Shown here in pieces: positions 14,846 to 23,746 of a stretch of 64,000 nucleotides of DNA (positions are counted from its first letter, which is position 1; the number at the start of each line of letters is the position of its first letter). The stretch comes from Streptomyces sp. NRRL S-350 (GTDB taxonomy: Bacteria; Actinomycetota; Actinomycetes; Streptomycetales; Streptomycetaceae), in assembly GCF_000719705.1 (NCBI RefSeq), contig NZ_JOHO01000002.1, positions 310,001 to 374,000 of the forward strand, in the 5' to 3' direction. Both the position numbers and the translations under genes were made by a program. Under the pieces are notes generated by a model. It did not search any database. It had not been told where the DNA came from and saw nothing but the letters and a program-made list of their open reading frames with translations.

Positions 14846-17551
14846 GTGTCCAACAGGCAACGCCGACGGCTGCTGCTGCCCGCCGTCACGCTCACCGCGC
14901 TCGGACTGACCACCACCCAGGCCCTCGCCGCGCCCGCCGAAGCGCCCGACCAGCGCCCGCACCAGGCCCAACACCAGGCGGAGATCGGGAAGAAGCACGC
15001 GAAGAAGGTCCAGGGCGCGGCCGCGACCGCCGGCCCGGCCTTCAGCGCCAAGGCCGACGCCCCCGGTGAGGACGAGGGCGACGAGGCGGAGAACTCCGCC
15101 GAGGGCACCGCCCAGTACACCGAGGCGCGCACCGCCCCCGGCGTGGTCGCGCCGGGGGCCTACAGTGCGGCCTGGGCGCAGCTGCAGTCGATGCCGCGCA
15201 CCGGCGGCAGCTGGGACCACGTCACCAACAAGCCGTACAACTCCGACGACGCCCGCTACCGCGACGTCAACTCCAACTCCAGCGGCGGGTCCGGCTACGT
15301 GACCGGCCGGATCACCGGCATCGCCGCCGACGACGACGGCTACGTGTACGCGGGCGGCGCCAACGGCGGCGTCTTCCGCTCCCGCACCGGCGGCGGGCAG
15401 TGGCAGTCCATCTCGGACAAGCTGCCGTCGCTCTCCACCGGCACGCTGAACCTCGACGGGGGCGGCCGGCTCTGGTACGCCACCGGCGAGTCCAACACCG
15501 GCGCCACCTCCTACGTCGGCACCGGCGTGTACGTGCTGGCCGATCCCAAGCACGGCGAGTTCCGGCCGGGCAACCGGGTGGGCGGAGCCGAGCTGGAGTC
15601 GACGATCATCCACGCGCTGCGCTTCGGCGGCGGCAAGGTGTGGGCGGCCACCAGCCGTGGCGTCTGGAGCCACTCGGAGACGGACCTCTCGGGCCCGTGG
15701 ACGCTCGAATTCGCGCCCAACCCGGAGTACCTGCCCGGTGGTTCGAAGGCGGGTGACCCGGCCGCGCCGTACAAGAACATCGCCAACGACATCGCGATCG
15801 ACCCCAAGGATCCGAGCAAGGTCGTCCTGGCGGTCGGGTGGCGCGGGGGCGACACCTACAACGGCTTCTACAGCAAGGCCGCGGACGGCACCTGGCAGCG
15901 CGTCGCCTCGCTGGGCGACCTGCCGACCGACGCCGCGAACGTCGGCAACGTGACCTTCGCCGCCTCCGCGGACGGCTCGCGCTACTACGCGATCGACCAG
16001 TCCCCGGCGGTCATGGCGAGCGACCCGGACACCGGCCTCAAGGGCATCTACGTCTCCAAGTCCGGCTCGCCGCTCGGGCCGTGGACCCAGATCGCGGACA
16101 AGGACAAGCTGAAGAACTCCGGCTCGGCCCTTCAGGACCCGGGCTACCAGCCGGGCATCCAGGCCTGGTACAACCAGTTCCTCCAGGTCGACCCGGCCGA
16201 CCCGGACCACGTCTACGCGGGCCTCGAAGAGGTCCTGGAGACGAAGAACGGCGGCTCCACCTGGACCGTCCCGGGCCCGTACTGGAACTTCGGCTTCCCG
16301 TGCTGGAGCATCGACCCGGCCAAGCAGACCGGGGACTGCTCACCGACCACCCACTCCGACCAGCACGCCGTCGCCTTCGGCAGCTACCAGGGCAAGACCA
16401 GCGTGTACGTCGGCAACGACGGCGGCATCTACCGCCGCCCGGTCAACGGCGCGGCCGACGCCTCCGGCCACGCCACCGACTGGAAGTCGCTGGCCGACGG
16501 CACCATGGACACCCTGCAGTACTACTCGGTCGGCGTCGGCACGGACCCGGCGGACCGCTCGGGCCGGGGCGTCATCGTCAGCGGCGGCCTCCAGGACAAC
16601 GGCGAGTCCATCCTGCGCGCCCACGACAAGGTGATGGGCTCGAACTTCGGCGGCGACGGCGCCGACACGCTCGTCGACCCGAACAACGGCTGCAACATCG
16701 CCGAGGAGTACGTCTACCTCGACATGTGGGTCACCCAGAACTGCGCCGTCAACAACGGCGTCTGGAAGACCGATCCGACCAAGGCCACCTCCTACGAGGT
16801 CGCCCCGCCCGACAAGGACACCAGCGCCGCGCGCTTCATCGCGCCGATCACCAGCGATCCGAAGGACGTCAACACCTGGATCGCCGGCGGCCAGCACGTC
16901 TGGGTCCAGCACAAGGGCTACGCGATCCGCAGCGGCAGCGAATGGACCTCCGCCTACGACCTGGGCGCCGGCCACGTCGCCACCGCCGTCGCCACCGTGG
17001 ACGGCACCGTGTACGCGGGCTGGTGCGGTCCGTGCAACAACGTCGGCTTCAGCCGCGGCATCGCGGTCGGCAAGACCGACGGCACCGGCTGGCACCAGCT
17101 CAACCTGCCCGTCGACGGCACCCTGCCGAACCGCTACGTCTCCTCCTTCGCGGTGGACGAGACCGACGCCCAGCACGTCGTCGTCGCCTTCAACGGCTTC
17201 TCTCGCACCTGGACGGAGGGCCCCGGCGCGGGCATCGGCCACGTCTTCGAGACCCGCGACGGCGGCGCCACCTGGACCGACATCTCGGCCGACCTGCCCG
17301 ACGTCCCCGCCACCACGGTGAAGATCCTGCCGAACGGCGGCCTCGCCCTCGGCACCGACCTCGCCGCCTTCTACCGCGCGCCCGGCACGACCGACTGGCG
17401 CATCCTCGGCCGCAACCTGCCCACCACCGCGGTCCAGCAGCTGAAGACCGGCCCGGACGGCAAGCTCTACGCCGCCACCTTCGGGCGCGGCATCTGGTCC
17501 TTCGACCTGCGCCGCCTCGGGCACGGCCGCTACGACGAGACCGAGGACTGA
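14846..17551 (+). CDS. Large secreted beta-propeller (BNR/VPS10-like repeat) protein
   Basis: GTG 14846 with GGGAGG about ten bases upstream gives a 901-residue protein. It has a signal peptide (basic SNRQRRRLLLPAV, hydrophobic core, cleavage near ALAAPAEA) and a charged linker to about residue 95. The rest shows repeated BNR/Asp-box-like and Trp-rich blades, for example GGVFRSRTGGGQWQSISD, GGSTWTVPGPYW and DGGATWTDISADLP. The fold suits sialidase-like or VPS10-type propellers. No catalytic triad of sialidases is obvious, so a carbohydrate- or protein-binding role is equally possible. It is extracellular. An upstream in-frame ATG at 14741 is rejected because it precedes the ribosome site and signal peptide. 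Confidence 0.7.
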   Translation: MSNRQRRRLLLPAVTLTALGLTTTQALAAPAEAPDQRPHQAQHQAEIGKKHAKKVQGAAATAGPAFSAKADAPGEDEGDEAENSAEGTAQYTEARTAPGVVAPGAYSAAWAQLQSMPRTGGSWDHVTNKPYNSDDARYRDVNSNSSGGSGYVTGRITGIAADDDGYVYAGGANGGVFRSRTGGGQWQSISDKLPSLSTGTLNLDGGGRLWYATGESNTGATSYVGTGVYVLADPKHGEFRPGNRVGGAELESTIIHALRFGGGKVWAATSRGVWSHSETDLSGPWTLEFAPNPEYLPGGSKAGDPAAPYKNIANDIAIDPKDPSKVVLAVGWRGGDTYNGFYSKAADGTWQRVASLGDLPTDAANVGNVTFAASADGSRYYAIDQSPAVMASDPDTGLKGIYVSKSGSPLGPWTQIADKDKLKNSGSALQDPGYQPGIQAWYNQFLQVDPADPDHVYAGLEEVLETKNGGSTWTVPGPYWNFGFPCWSIDPAKQTGDCSPTTHSDQHAVAFGSYQGKTSVYVGNDGGIYRRPVNGAADASGHATDWKSLADGTMDTLQYYSVGVGTDPADRSGRGVIVSGGLQDNGESILRAHDKVMGSNFGGDGADTLVDPNNGCNIAEEYVYLDMWVTQNCAVNNGVWKTDPTKATSYEVAPPDKDTSAARFIAPITSDPKDVNTWIAGGQHVWVQHKGYAIRSGSEWTSAYDLGAGHVATAVATVDGTVYAGWCGPCNNVGFSRGIAVGKTDGTGWHQLNLPVDGTLPNRYVSSFAVDETDAQHVVVAFNGFSRTWTEGPGAGIGHVFETRDGGATWTDISADLPDVPATTVKILPNGGLALGTDLAAFYRAPGTTDWRILGRNLPTTAVQQLKTGPDGKLYAATFGRGIWSFDLRRLGHGRYDETED

Positions 17552-17721
17552 TCACACCCGCATCGACCGCCGGTGCCCGGCCCGCTCGTCCCGAGCCGGC
17601 CGGGCACCGGCCTGACCCTCGATCGCCGACCTCACCCTGACCAGCCGGCACCGGCGATCCGGAACCCACCCGCCGCCTCGGCCGTCCAAGCGCGACAGCA
17701 CGAGACCGGAGGCAGTCACCC

Positions 17722-18171
17722 GTGAACAGACCCGTCGCGCTCCCGGCAGCCGCCCTGATCCTCGTTCTCACGGCCAGTGCCTGCGCGTCCGGCGCCGGCG
17801 CCTCGCCCACCCCGGCGATCTCGCCCGGCACTGCTCCCGGCACCTCTCCCGGCACCTCTCCCGCACGGAGCACGGGCCCGGCACCCCTCCCGGCAGGCAC
17901 CCCGGGCCGGACGACCACCGCCCAACACACCGCGCCGACGCCCACCTCCGGCACCACGCCCTCGGCCGACGCCGGACCGGCCGCCACGCCGTCCGCTGCG
18001 TACCGCACCCCGACTCCGGGAAGGATGCCGCCCCAGGCACCCGCACCCGGGTTGAGCGACGCACCCACCAGCGCGGCGAGCAGCGTCGCCGGCCGTCCCC
18101 CGGCCGATGGGGAGAACCCGGTCGACCTCCAGCACCGCCCCACCCCCGCGGCCTCCCGCCCGACAGGCTGA
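17722..18171 (+). CDS. Putative lipoprotein with Pro/Thr/Ala-rich low-complexity body
   Basis: GTG 17722 with GGAGG ten bases upstream encodes 149 residues. A short hydrophobic signal is followed by LTASACASG, an acceptable lipobox with Cys at about 21. The remainder is almost wholly Pro, Thr, Ser, Ala and Gly, with PGT repeats, and resembles a wall-spanning linker without a folded domain. It follows the propeller gene by 170 nt. The coding call rests on start, signal and length; the function is unknown. Confidence 0.5.
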   Translation: MNRPVALPAAALILVLTASACASGAGASPTPAISPGTAPGTSPGTSPARSTGPAPLPAGTPGRTTTAQHTAPTPTSGTTPSADAGPAATPSAAYRTPTPGRMPPQAPAPGLSDAPTSAASSVAGRPPADGENPVDLQHRPTPAASRPTG

Positions 18172-18276
18172 GCAAGGGCGCCAGGCGCACCTCGCTGCCG
18201 ACCAGGGGTCTGGCGGCTGCCCGACGGACGCCATGGCCGGCCGGACCTGGATTCAACTCATGTCGGGTCGGTCGGG

Positions 18277-18495
18277 TCAGCGCTCTTCGCGGAAGTCGAC
18301 GTGTTGCCCGGCGACCGGCCCGTACTTGCGCAAGGCCAGGCGATTCGGGTCGTGTCGGCGGTTCCTGCGGGTCATGCGGTTCCTGCGGTTCCTGCGGTTC
18401 CTGCGGGTCATGCGGTTCCCGCGGGTCGCGTAGGTGTAGCCGGTGCCGGCGGTGGAGCGGAGTTCGATGACCGGGCGCAGTTCGTCGCGTGCCAT
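18277..18495 (-). CDS. rpmG: Zinc-independent ribosomal protein L33 paralogue with an expanded basic loop
   Basis: Residues 1-26 ([19 protein letters not shown]...) and the C-terminus ([18 protein letters not shown]) match bacterial L33. No CxxC zinc ribbon is present, marking the zinc-free type made under zinc starvation. The normal protein has about 54 residues and this one 72. The extra length is an 18-residue in-frame expansion of NRxTRRNRR units after YATRGNR, encoded by 9-nt tandem repeats (about 18358-18422). It is divergent from L28 across the Zur-like box. Whether the expanded loop fits the ribosome is an open question. Confidence 0.85.
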   Translation of the reverse strand: MARDELRPVIELRSTAGTGYTYATRGNRMTRRNRRNRRNRMTRRNRRHDPNRLALRKYGPVAGQHVDFREER

Positions 18496-18532
18496 GCGGG
18501 GGCTCCGTCGGGCGGTCAGGACCGTAGCGAAA

Positions 18533-18547
18533 TGAAATCCATGTTCA
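18533..18547. promoter_or_regulatory. Zur-like box
   Basis: TGAAATCCATGTTCA matches the TGAAAATnATTTTCA-like zinc-uptake regulator site of actinobacteria at the outer TGAA/TTCA arms. It lies exactly between the divergent L33 and L28 paralogues, as in known Streptomyces Zur-controlled ribosomal protein loci. Confidence 0.65.
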
Positions 18548-18588
18548 TGTAGAGTCTCCGTGTCGACCCCGACAGAACGGAGCCCCCG

Positions 18589-18825
18589 ATGCCCGCCCAC
18601 TGCCAACTGACCGGCCGCAAGCCGTCCTTCGGCAACGCGATCTCGCACTCGCACCGCCGCACCCCGCGCCGGTTCGACCCGAACATCCAGCGCAAGCGCT
18701 ACTGGCTGCCCAGCGAGGGCCGCCACGTCCGCCTCACGCTCAGCGCCAAGGGCCTCAAGACCGTCGACACCATCGGGATCGAGGCCGCAGTGGCCCGGAT
18801 CCGCGCCCGGGGGGAGAAGGTCTGA
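18589..18825 (+). CDS. rpmB: Ribosomal protein L28 paralogue
   Basis: This full-length 78-residue L28 reads [39 protein letters not shown] and ending [16 protein letters not shown]. It is one of the non-zinc copies used when zinc is scarce; only a single Cys remains. The stop overlaps the next ATG (TGATG, 18823-18827), so translation is coupled to the truncated S14 frame and then to L32. The Zur-like box lies 41 nt upstream of the start. Confidence 0.9.
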   Translation: MPAHCQLTGRKPSFGNAISHSHRRTPRRFDPNIQRKRYWLPSEGRHVRLTLSAKGLKTVDTIGIEAAVARIRARGEKV

Positions 18826-18890
18826 TGGCCAAGCAGAGCAAGATCGCCAAGAACGATTCCCTGCTGCCCTCCGCCCCCACCGCCCGCTGA
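18825..18890 (+). pseudogene. rpsN: Ribosomal protein S14 paralogue, reduced to its N-terminus
   Basis: The frame begins [11 protein letters not shown], the first eleven residues of zinc-free S14, then runs out of homology ([10 protein letters not shown]) and stops after 21 residues. S14 normally has about 101. A deletion has removed nearly the entire gene while keeping the start codon coupled to L28 and the spacing to L32. It is not in the automatic gene range because of its size. The zinc-response set therefore lacks its S14 here. Confidence 0.8.
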
Positions 18891-18918
18891 ACCCCAACCC
18901 ACCCACGGGAGCCCTGAC

Positions 18919-19083
18919 ATGGCCGTTCCGAAGCGCAAGATGTCCCGGAGCAGCACCCGCCACCGCCGGTCGCAGTGGAAGGCCGCCGCCCCGCAGCTCG
19001 TACCGATCACCGTCGAAGGCCGTGCGCACCTCGTGCCGCGCAACCTGGTGAAGGCCTACGAGCGGGGCCTGCTCGCGCCGTGA
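18919..19083 (+). CDS. rpmF: Zinc-independent ribosomal protein L32 paralogue
   Basis: The 54-residue protein [20 protein letters not shown], then [20 protein letters not shown], matches L32. The four Cys of the zinc ribbon are absent. The zinc-free form is expected in a Zur-controlled set and replaces the zinc protein on ribosomes, releasing zinc. GGGAG lies 8-10 nt before ATG 18919. It ends the L28-S14-L32 transcript. Confidence 0.85.
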   Translation: MAVPKRKMSRSSTRHRRSQWKAAAPQLVPITVEGRAHLVPRNLVKAYERGLLAP

Positions 19084-19389
19084 GGCAGCGGGCAGCACAC
19101 CGACGGGTCGCAGCCCGGACGGGCGGCTGGTGGTGGTCGGCCGGCCCGCGGCGCGGACTCGGCGCGGCGACCGGCACGACCACGGCACTCCGCGCCCGGC
19201 GAACCCGACGGGAAACGCCTCGACGCCCGAGCCCGGCCGCTGCCACCAGCGACAACGGTCCTCGGCTCAAGTCGCCGGGCGTCGCCTCGTCGATCAACTC
19301 CAGGGCCGGGCGTCGCCTCGTCGGTCAACTCCCGGGTCGGACGTCACTTCTGCGGGCGCCGCAGGCCCGTTTGGCCGTAGGTTGGGCCG
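19084..19389. repeat. Intergenic region with a 31-nt tandem direct repeat
   Basis: A unit GCCGGGCGTCGCCTCGTC(G/A)... with GTCAACTCC-type end occurs at about 19274-19304 and again at 19305-19335 with few mismatches. The rest of the 306-nt gap contains no gene. It separates the ribosomal set from the helicase. Confidence 0.55.
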
Positions 19390-21624
19390 ATGACGGCCGA
19401 GTTCGAGACTTTCGCGCGCACCGCCACCGACTTCACGCCCCACGCCTACCAGTCGGCGCTGGCCGCCGAGGGCCTGCCCACGCTGCTCGAGGCACCCACC
19501 GGGGCCGGCAAGACCGTTGCGGCCGTGCTTCCGTGGCTGTACCGGCGGCTGGTCGCCGCTCCCGGAGCCACGCCGCGCCGCCTGGTGCTGGTGCTGCCCC
19601 GGCACAGCCTCGCCGACCAGGCCGCCGGCCGGATCGGGGAGTGGCTGGAGCGCCTGGACCTGGCGGGCGAGGTGGGGCTGCACCTGATCGCTGGCGCGGC
19701 GGCGCAGGAGGGCGCATGGCGGCGGCACCCCGAGCGCACCGCGGTCCTGGTCGGCACCCACGACATGCTGCTCAGCCGGGCGTTGATGCGCGGCTACGCG
19801 GACGCGCGGACGATGGCGCCGGTCTCGTACGCGCTGCTCCACACCGATGCCCAGTGGGTGTTCGACGAGGCGCACCTGCTCGGGCCTGGCCTGTCCACCG
19901 GCATCCGACTCCAGCGGTTGCGGGACGAGTCGGGGACGGCGGCCGCGACCCGGACGATGTGGATGTCCTCGGTGCGGGGGCCGGCCGGTCTCGGCGGTAG
20001 GACGGTGCGCGCGCCGGACACGACCGGGACGCTGCGGCGCATCGGCCGTCTCGACGTCCCGCCCGGGCGCTACGTCGCCGCCCTCGCCGAGGCCGTGACC
20101 GCCGCGCACGTGCCGGGCACCCGGACCGTCGTGGTGCTCAACTCCCCCGAGCGGGCGCGGGCCGTGCACGCCGGCCTGGCCGCCCGGGGGTGCGAGGCCC
20201 TGCTGCTGCACCCGCACTTCCGGGCCGCCGACCTCCACCGGGTCCTGGCCGCCGCCGAGGGCGCGCACGGCCTCGTCCTCGTCGCCACCCCCGCCCTGGA
20301 AGCCGGACTCGACCTCTCCAGCCGCACCCTGGTCACCGAACTCGCGCCCTGGGCCTCGCTCGTGCAGCGCGCCGGACGCTGCAACCGCCACGGCGAGCAC
20401 CCCGACGGCGGCGACCTGCTGTGGTGCACGCCCCCCGAGGGCGGCGATGCGGGCACCGCACGCTGGCTGACCGCCCACGAGGGCCGGGCCGTCACACCCG
20501 GCGACCTGCTGGCGGCCCGCGTCGACGCGCCGCCCGTGCCGCCCGGGCCGGGGTGCGAGGACGTCCTGGCCCTCTTCGACACCCCTGTCCTCGACACCCC
20601 TGCCGACGGGACTGCCCGCGTGGACCACTGGATCTGCGACCCGTCGCAGGTCGGCTCCCTCCCGGGGCTGGCCGCCTGGCGCGCCTGGGAGGGCGGTGCG
20701 CCCGGCGAGGACGAGCCGGACCCGGCCGGCGCCGAACTGTGCCCGGTGCCGCTCGGCGACCTGCGGCAGCTGCCCGCCGGGCGGGCCTGGCTGCGCGACA
20801 CCCTGGACCGCACGTGGCGCCCCGTCCGCCCGGAGGACCTGCGGCCCGGTGTCCGGCTGCTCCTGGACGCCCGCACCGGCGGCTACCTCCCGGACCGCGG
20901 CTGGACCCCGGCGAGTCCGGCCCCCGTGGCGTGCGAGGCCGCCGCCCCCGCGCGGCCGGCCTACGGCTGCACCGCCTGGATCGGCCTCGACCAGCACCTC
21001 CAGGAGACCGCGCAGGAGGCGCAGTCGCTGCTCGCCGCGCTGCCCGCACTCCCCGCCGACCTGCGAGAAGCCGTCGTCCAGGCGGCCCGCTTCCACGACC
21101 TCGGCAAGTGCCACGACGCCTTCCAGGAGAAACTGCGGGCCGGCCGCACCGACCCGCCCGACGGCCTGCTCGCCAAGTCCAGGAACGGCGCCGACCCGCT
21201 GCCGCCCCACCGATCGGCGCGCCCACACCTGCGGCACGAACTCGTCAGCGCCCTCCTGCTCCGGCAGGGCGGCCACCGTCCGCTCGTGACCTACCTCGCC
21301 GCCGCCCACCACGGCCACGTCCGGCTCACCGTCCGCCCATGGGGCGACGAGGCCCCGCTGCTGCTCGGCGTCGCGGACGGGGACCGCACCCCGCCGATCC
21401 GGCTGTCCACCGGCGAGCACTTCCCCGCCCGCACCCTGCACACCGCGGGCTTCCCGGCGGCCTGGACCGAACTGGCCCTGTCCCTGCGCGACGACCCCGG
21501 GCTCGGCCCGTTCCGCCTGGCCTTCCTCGAAACCCTGGTCCGCGTCGCCGACTGGCGCGCCAGCGCCCGCCACGACGGGCCCTTGACCCCGGCGGGACCC
21601 CCGGCGCCATCCCCGGCGGGGTAG
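19390..21624 (+). CDS. cas3: Cas3-like helicase with C-terminal HD nuclease domain, without Cascade genes
   Basis: This 744-residue superfamily 2 helicase has Walker A APTGAGKT (35-42), the DEAH box at about 158 (VFDEAHLLGPG), and motif VI QRAGRCNRHGE (about 326). An HD-type domain follows at about 555-700 (FHDLGKCHDAFQEKL, later AAAHHGHVRL). Helicase first and HD last is the domain order of type I-G (formerly I-U) Cas3 proteins; most other Cas3 have HD first. In Cascade systems Cas3 unwinds and degrades target DNA. No cas1, cas2 or effector genes lie within the window. A decayed CRISPR array is found 29 kb downstream. It may be a relic, or a stand-alone defence or repair helicase-nuclease. 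Confidence 0.75.
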   Translation: MTAEFETFARTATDFTPHAYQSALAAEGLPTLLEAPTGAGKTVAAVLPWLYRRLVAAPGATPRRLVLVLPRHSLADQAAGRIGEWLERLDLAGEVGLHLIAGAAAQEGAWRRHPERTAVLVGTHDMLLSRALMRGYADARTMAPVSYALLHTDAQWVFDEAHLLGPGLSTGIRLQRLRDESGTAAATRTMWMSSVRGPAGLGGRTVRAPDTTGTLRRIGRLDVPPGRYVAALAEAVTAAHVPGTRTVVVLNSPERARAVHAGLAARGCEALLLHPHFRAADLHRVLAAAEGAHGLVLVATPALEAGLDLSSRTLVTELAPWASLVQRAGRCNRHGEHPDGGDLLWCTPPEGGDAGTARWLTAHEGRAVTPGDLLAARVDAPPVPPGPGCEDVLALFDTPVLDTPADGTARVDHWICDPSQVGSLPGLAAWRAWEGGAPGEDEPDPAGAELCPVPLGDLRQLPAGRAWLRDTLDRTWRPVRPEDLRPGVRLLLDARTGGYLPDRGWTPASPAPVACEAAAPARPAYGCTAWIGLDQHLQETAQEAQSLLAALPALPADLREAVVQAARFHDLGKCHDAFQEKLRAGRTDPPDGLLAKSRNGADPLPPHRSARPHLRHELVSALLLRQGGHRPLVTYLAAAHHGHVRLTVRPWGDEAPLLLGVADGDRTPPIRLSTGEHFPARTLHTAGFPAAWTELALSLRDDPGLGPFRLAFLETLVRVADWRASARHDGPLTPAGPPAPSPAG

Positions 21625-21675
21625 GAGGAGCCCGGCCCGGTCGATCGTGTCCCGCCAACCCCCGCGGGTGGGTCC

Positions 21676-22962
21676 TTATGCGGCGGAGTGGTCGCCGTGG
21701 TCCTGTCGCCGCGGCAGTTCGGCCCGCCGGACCGCGCCGGAGCCGAGGGCGGCGACCGCGCCGAGGCAGGAGAAGGCACCGCAGGCGACGAACACCGGGG
21801 CCGCTCCCGAGACGCCGATGGCGGCGCCGCCGAGCGGGTAGCTCAGCGGCGCGAGGCCGAGCATGGCGAGCATCACGACGGAGGTGACCCGGCCGAGGTA
21901 GGCGGGCTCCGTCGAGCTCTGGACCAGGGCGTGCATCAGGCCGCCGGAGACGCCCGCGCTCAGGCCGACGAGCGCGGCGAGCACGGCGGCGGTCCCCAGA
22001 CGCGGGACCAGGCCCAGGGCCGCCGCGCCCGTACTGGCCACGAACAGGGAGCCCGCCATGGTCAGGCCCGCCCGGGGGAGCCGGCCGACGACGGTGAGCA
22101 GTACGGCGCCGGCCGTGGCCCCGCCGCCGAAGCAGGCGACGATCCAGCCGTACCCGGACGGGCCCCAGCCGCGTTCGGCGTTGAGGAGCACCATGCCGAC
22201 GTTGAGGGTGCCGGTGAGGCCGAGTTCGCAGACGGCGCAGACGGCGACCAGCGGACCGATCAGCCGGTGGCGGGAGAGGTAGCGCAAGCCGTCGAGGAGG
22301 TCCGCGCCAGCGGTGTCGGAGCGCGGCGACGTCGGCCGGGCCGGTGCTTCGAGGGGCCGGACCCGGATGCTCAGCAGGAGCGGCAGGGAGAGCGCGAAGA
22401 GCAGCCCCGCGACTCCGAACGCGGCGGCGGGGCCGCCCAGGCCCATGGCCAGGCCGCCGAGCGGCGGGCCCGCGATCTGCCCGAGGCGCATGGACAGCGA
22501 CCGCATGCCGGTGACCCGCGCCAGCTGGTCCGGCCCGGTGATCCGGGGCGGAAGGGCGCCGACGGCGGGGACGAACAGCGCGTCGACGGCGCCGAAGACG
22601 ACCGCCACCGCCACCAGCAGCCAGAGCCCGGGCGTGGTCACGGCGATGGCGGCTGCCACGGAGAGGATCAGCAGACAGCGCAGGGCGTCGCTGCCGAGGA
22701 TCACCCGACGAGGGTCCAGCCGGTCGGCCAGCACGCCGCCGCCGAGCATCAGCACCGCCCGCGGGAGCGCCCCGGCGGCCATGACCAGGCCGACTTCGGT
22801 GGGGCCGGTGGCTCGCTGGGCGGACCAGGCCAGGGCGACGAAGTAGACGCTGTCGCCGATCAGGGAAGCGGTGTAGGCGGCGAGCCAGCGCAGCACGTTG
22901 CCGTCGCGGTGGGCGGGCGGCGTGGCGGCCTGGACGGGGCGGGTCGCTTCCGCGACGGCCAT
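21676..22962 (-). CDS. MFS transporter (multidrug/siderophore-exporter-like)
   Basis: This 428-residue integral membrane protein has about 12 predicted helices (for example LWLLVAVAVVFGAVDALFV). The first loop carries MFS motif A-like GGGVLADRLDPRRVIL, and IGDSVYFVALAWSAQRATGP is typical of the EntS/macrolide-efflux-like DHA3 group. It is encoded 65 nt after the ArsR-type regulator on the same strand, so regulator and exporter form an operon. Substrate unknown. Confidence 0.85.
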   Translation of the reverse strand: MAVAEATRPVQAATPPAHRDGNVLRWLAAYTASLIGDSVYFVALAWSAQRATGPTEVGLVMAAGALPRAVLMLGGGVLADRLDPRRVILGSDALRCLLILSVAAAIAVTTPGLWLLVAVAVVFGAVDALFVPAVGALPPRITGPDQLARVTGMRSLSMRLGQIAGPPLGGLAMGLGGPAAAFGVAGLLFALSLPLLLSIRVRPLEAPARPTSPRSDTAGADLLDGLRYLSRHRLIGPLVAVCAVCELGLTGTLNVGMVLLNAERGWGPSGYGWIVACFGGGATAGAVLLTVVGRLPRAGLTMAGSLFVASTGAAALGLVPRLGTAAVLAALVGLSAGVSGGLMHALVQSSTEPAYLGRVTSVVMLAMLGLAPLSYPLGGAAIGVSGAAPVFVACGAFSCLGAVAALGSGAVRRAELPRRQDHGDHSAA

Positions 22963-23027
22963 GGTGGACTCCGGGTTCGTCTGAGCGGGCGTGCGGGGCG
23001 GGCTGAGCGATGTCCGGGGGCGTGGTC

Positions 23028-23621
23028 TCAGGGGCGGAACGGGAACCCGTACAGGTGGACGGACACGTGCTCGCGGTCAGCGGTGTCACCGGTCGCCCTG
23101 GCGGCCTTGCCCCGCTCCCGCCAGCGCCGGGACAGCTCCTGCAACTCGTCGCGCATCTCCGCGAGTTCGGCCGGGTTGAGGTCGAGCAGCCACTCGGCGC
23201 TGAAGGCCGCGTCGGTCCACTCCGCGCCCCAGGCGGCGCCCTGGTCCAGGTACGCGCGGTACTGGGCGGTGCGGGAGTCGATGATGGCGCTCGTCACCGC
23301 GCCGACGGCGGCGGCGCCCTCGGGCGTGCCCGAGAGGTCGGACTCCCGGAAGCCCCAGCCCTCCTCGGAGGTGACCTGCCACCACCGCTCCCGACCGTCG
23401 GTGCTCCGGCCGCTCGCCTCGGCGACGAAGCCGTGTTCGGCGAGCTTGCGCAGGTGGTAGCTGACCAGCGACGGCGCCTGGCCGACCTGCTCGGCGAGGT
23501 GCGAGGCGGTGGCGCTGCCCGCCGCGTAGAGGAGCCGGTAGAGCTGCATCCGCAGGGGGTTGGTGAACGCCTTCAGGCGGGACAGGTCGGTGATCTGCTC
23601 GGGTTCGGGCTTCTGCGGCAT
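23028..23621 (-). CDS. ArsR-type winged-helix regulator of the MFS exporter
   Basis: This 197-residue protein has an N-terminal winged helix: LKAFTNPLRMQLYRLLYAAG, ASHLAEQVGQAPSLVSYHLRKLAEHGF and the wing GRERWWQVT. A longer helical C-terminal region follows, ending EHVSVHLYGFPFRP. ATG 23621 is the natural start. The frame remains open upstream right through into the RNA-repair gene (to 24449), which could mislead automatic calling. A 10-bp palindrome ATTGCGCAAT is 27 nt upstream. It likely regulates itself and the MFS gene. Confidence 0.8.
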   Translation of the reverse strand: MPQKPEPEQITDLSRLKAFTNPLRMQLYRLLYAAGSATASHLAEQVGQAPSLVSYHLRKLAEHGFVAEASGRSTDGRERWWQVTSEEGWGFRESDLSGTPEGAAAVGAVTSAIIDSRTAQYRAYLDQGAAWGAEWTDAAFSAEWLLDLNPAELAEMRDELQELSRRWRERGKAARATGDTADREHVSVHLYGFPFRP

Positions 23622-23647
23622 GCCACGACGGCAGGTCCGAAGGATAA

Positions 23648-23657
23648 ATTGCGCAAT
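23648..23657. promoter_or_regulatory. Palindromic operator/promoter of the ArsR-MFS operon
   Basis: The perfect palindrome ATTGCGCAAT is flanked by AT-rich arms (GATAA on one side, AAAC on the other) in an otherwise GC-rich context. It lies 27 nt before the regulator start and is a likely autoregulatory site. Confidence 0.5.
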
Positions 23658-23746
23658 AAACTTTTCGGATCTGGTCGGGTTGGTCACGGAGGTTGGCGGG
23701 TCCGCAGGCCGGCGGGTCCGCAGGCCGAGGGGTCGGCGCGGGCGGG

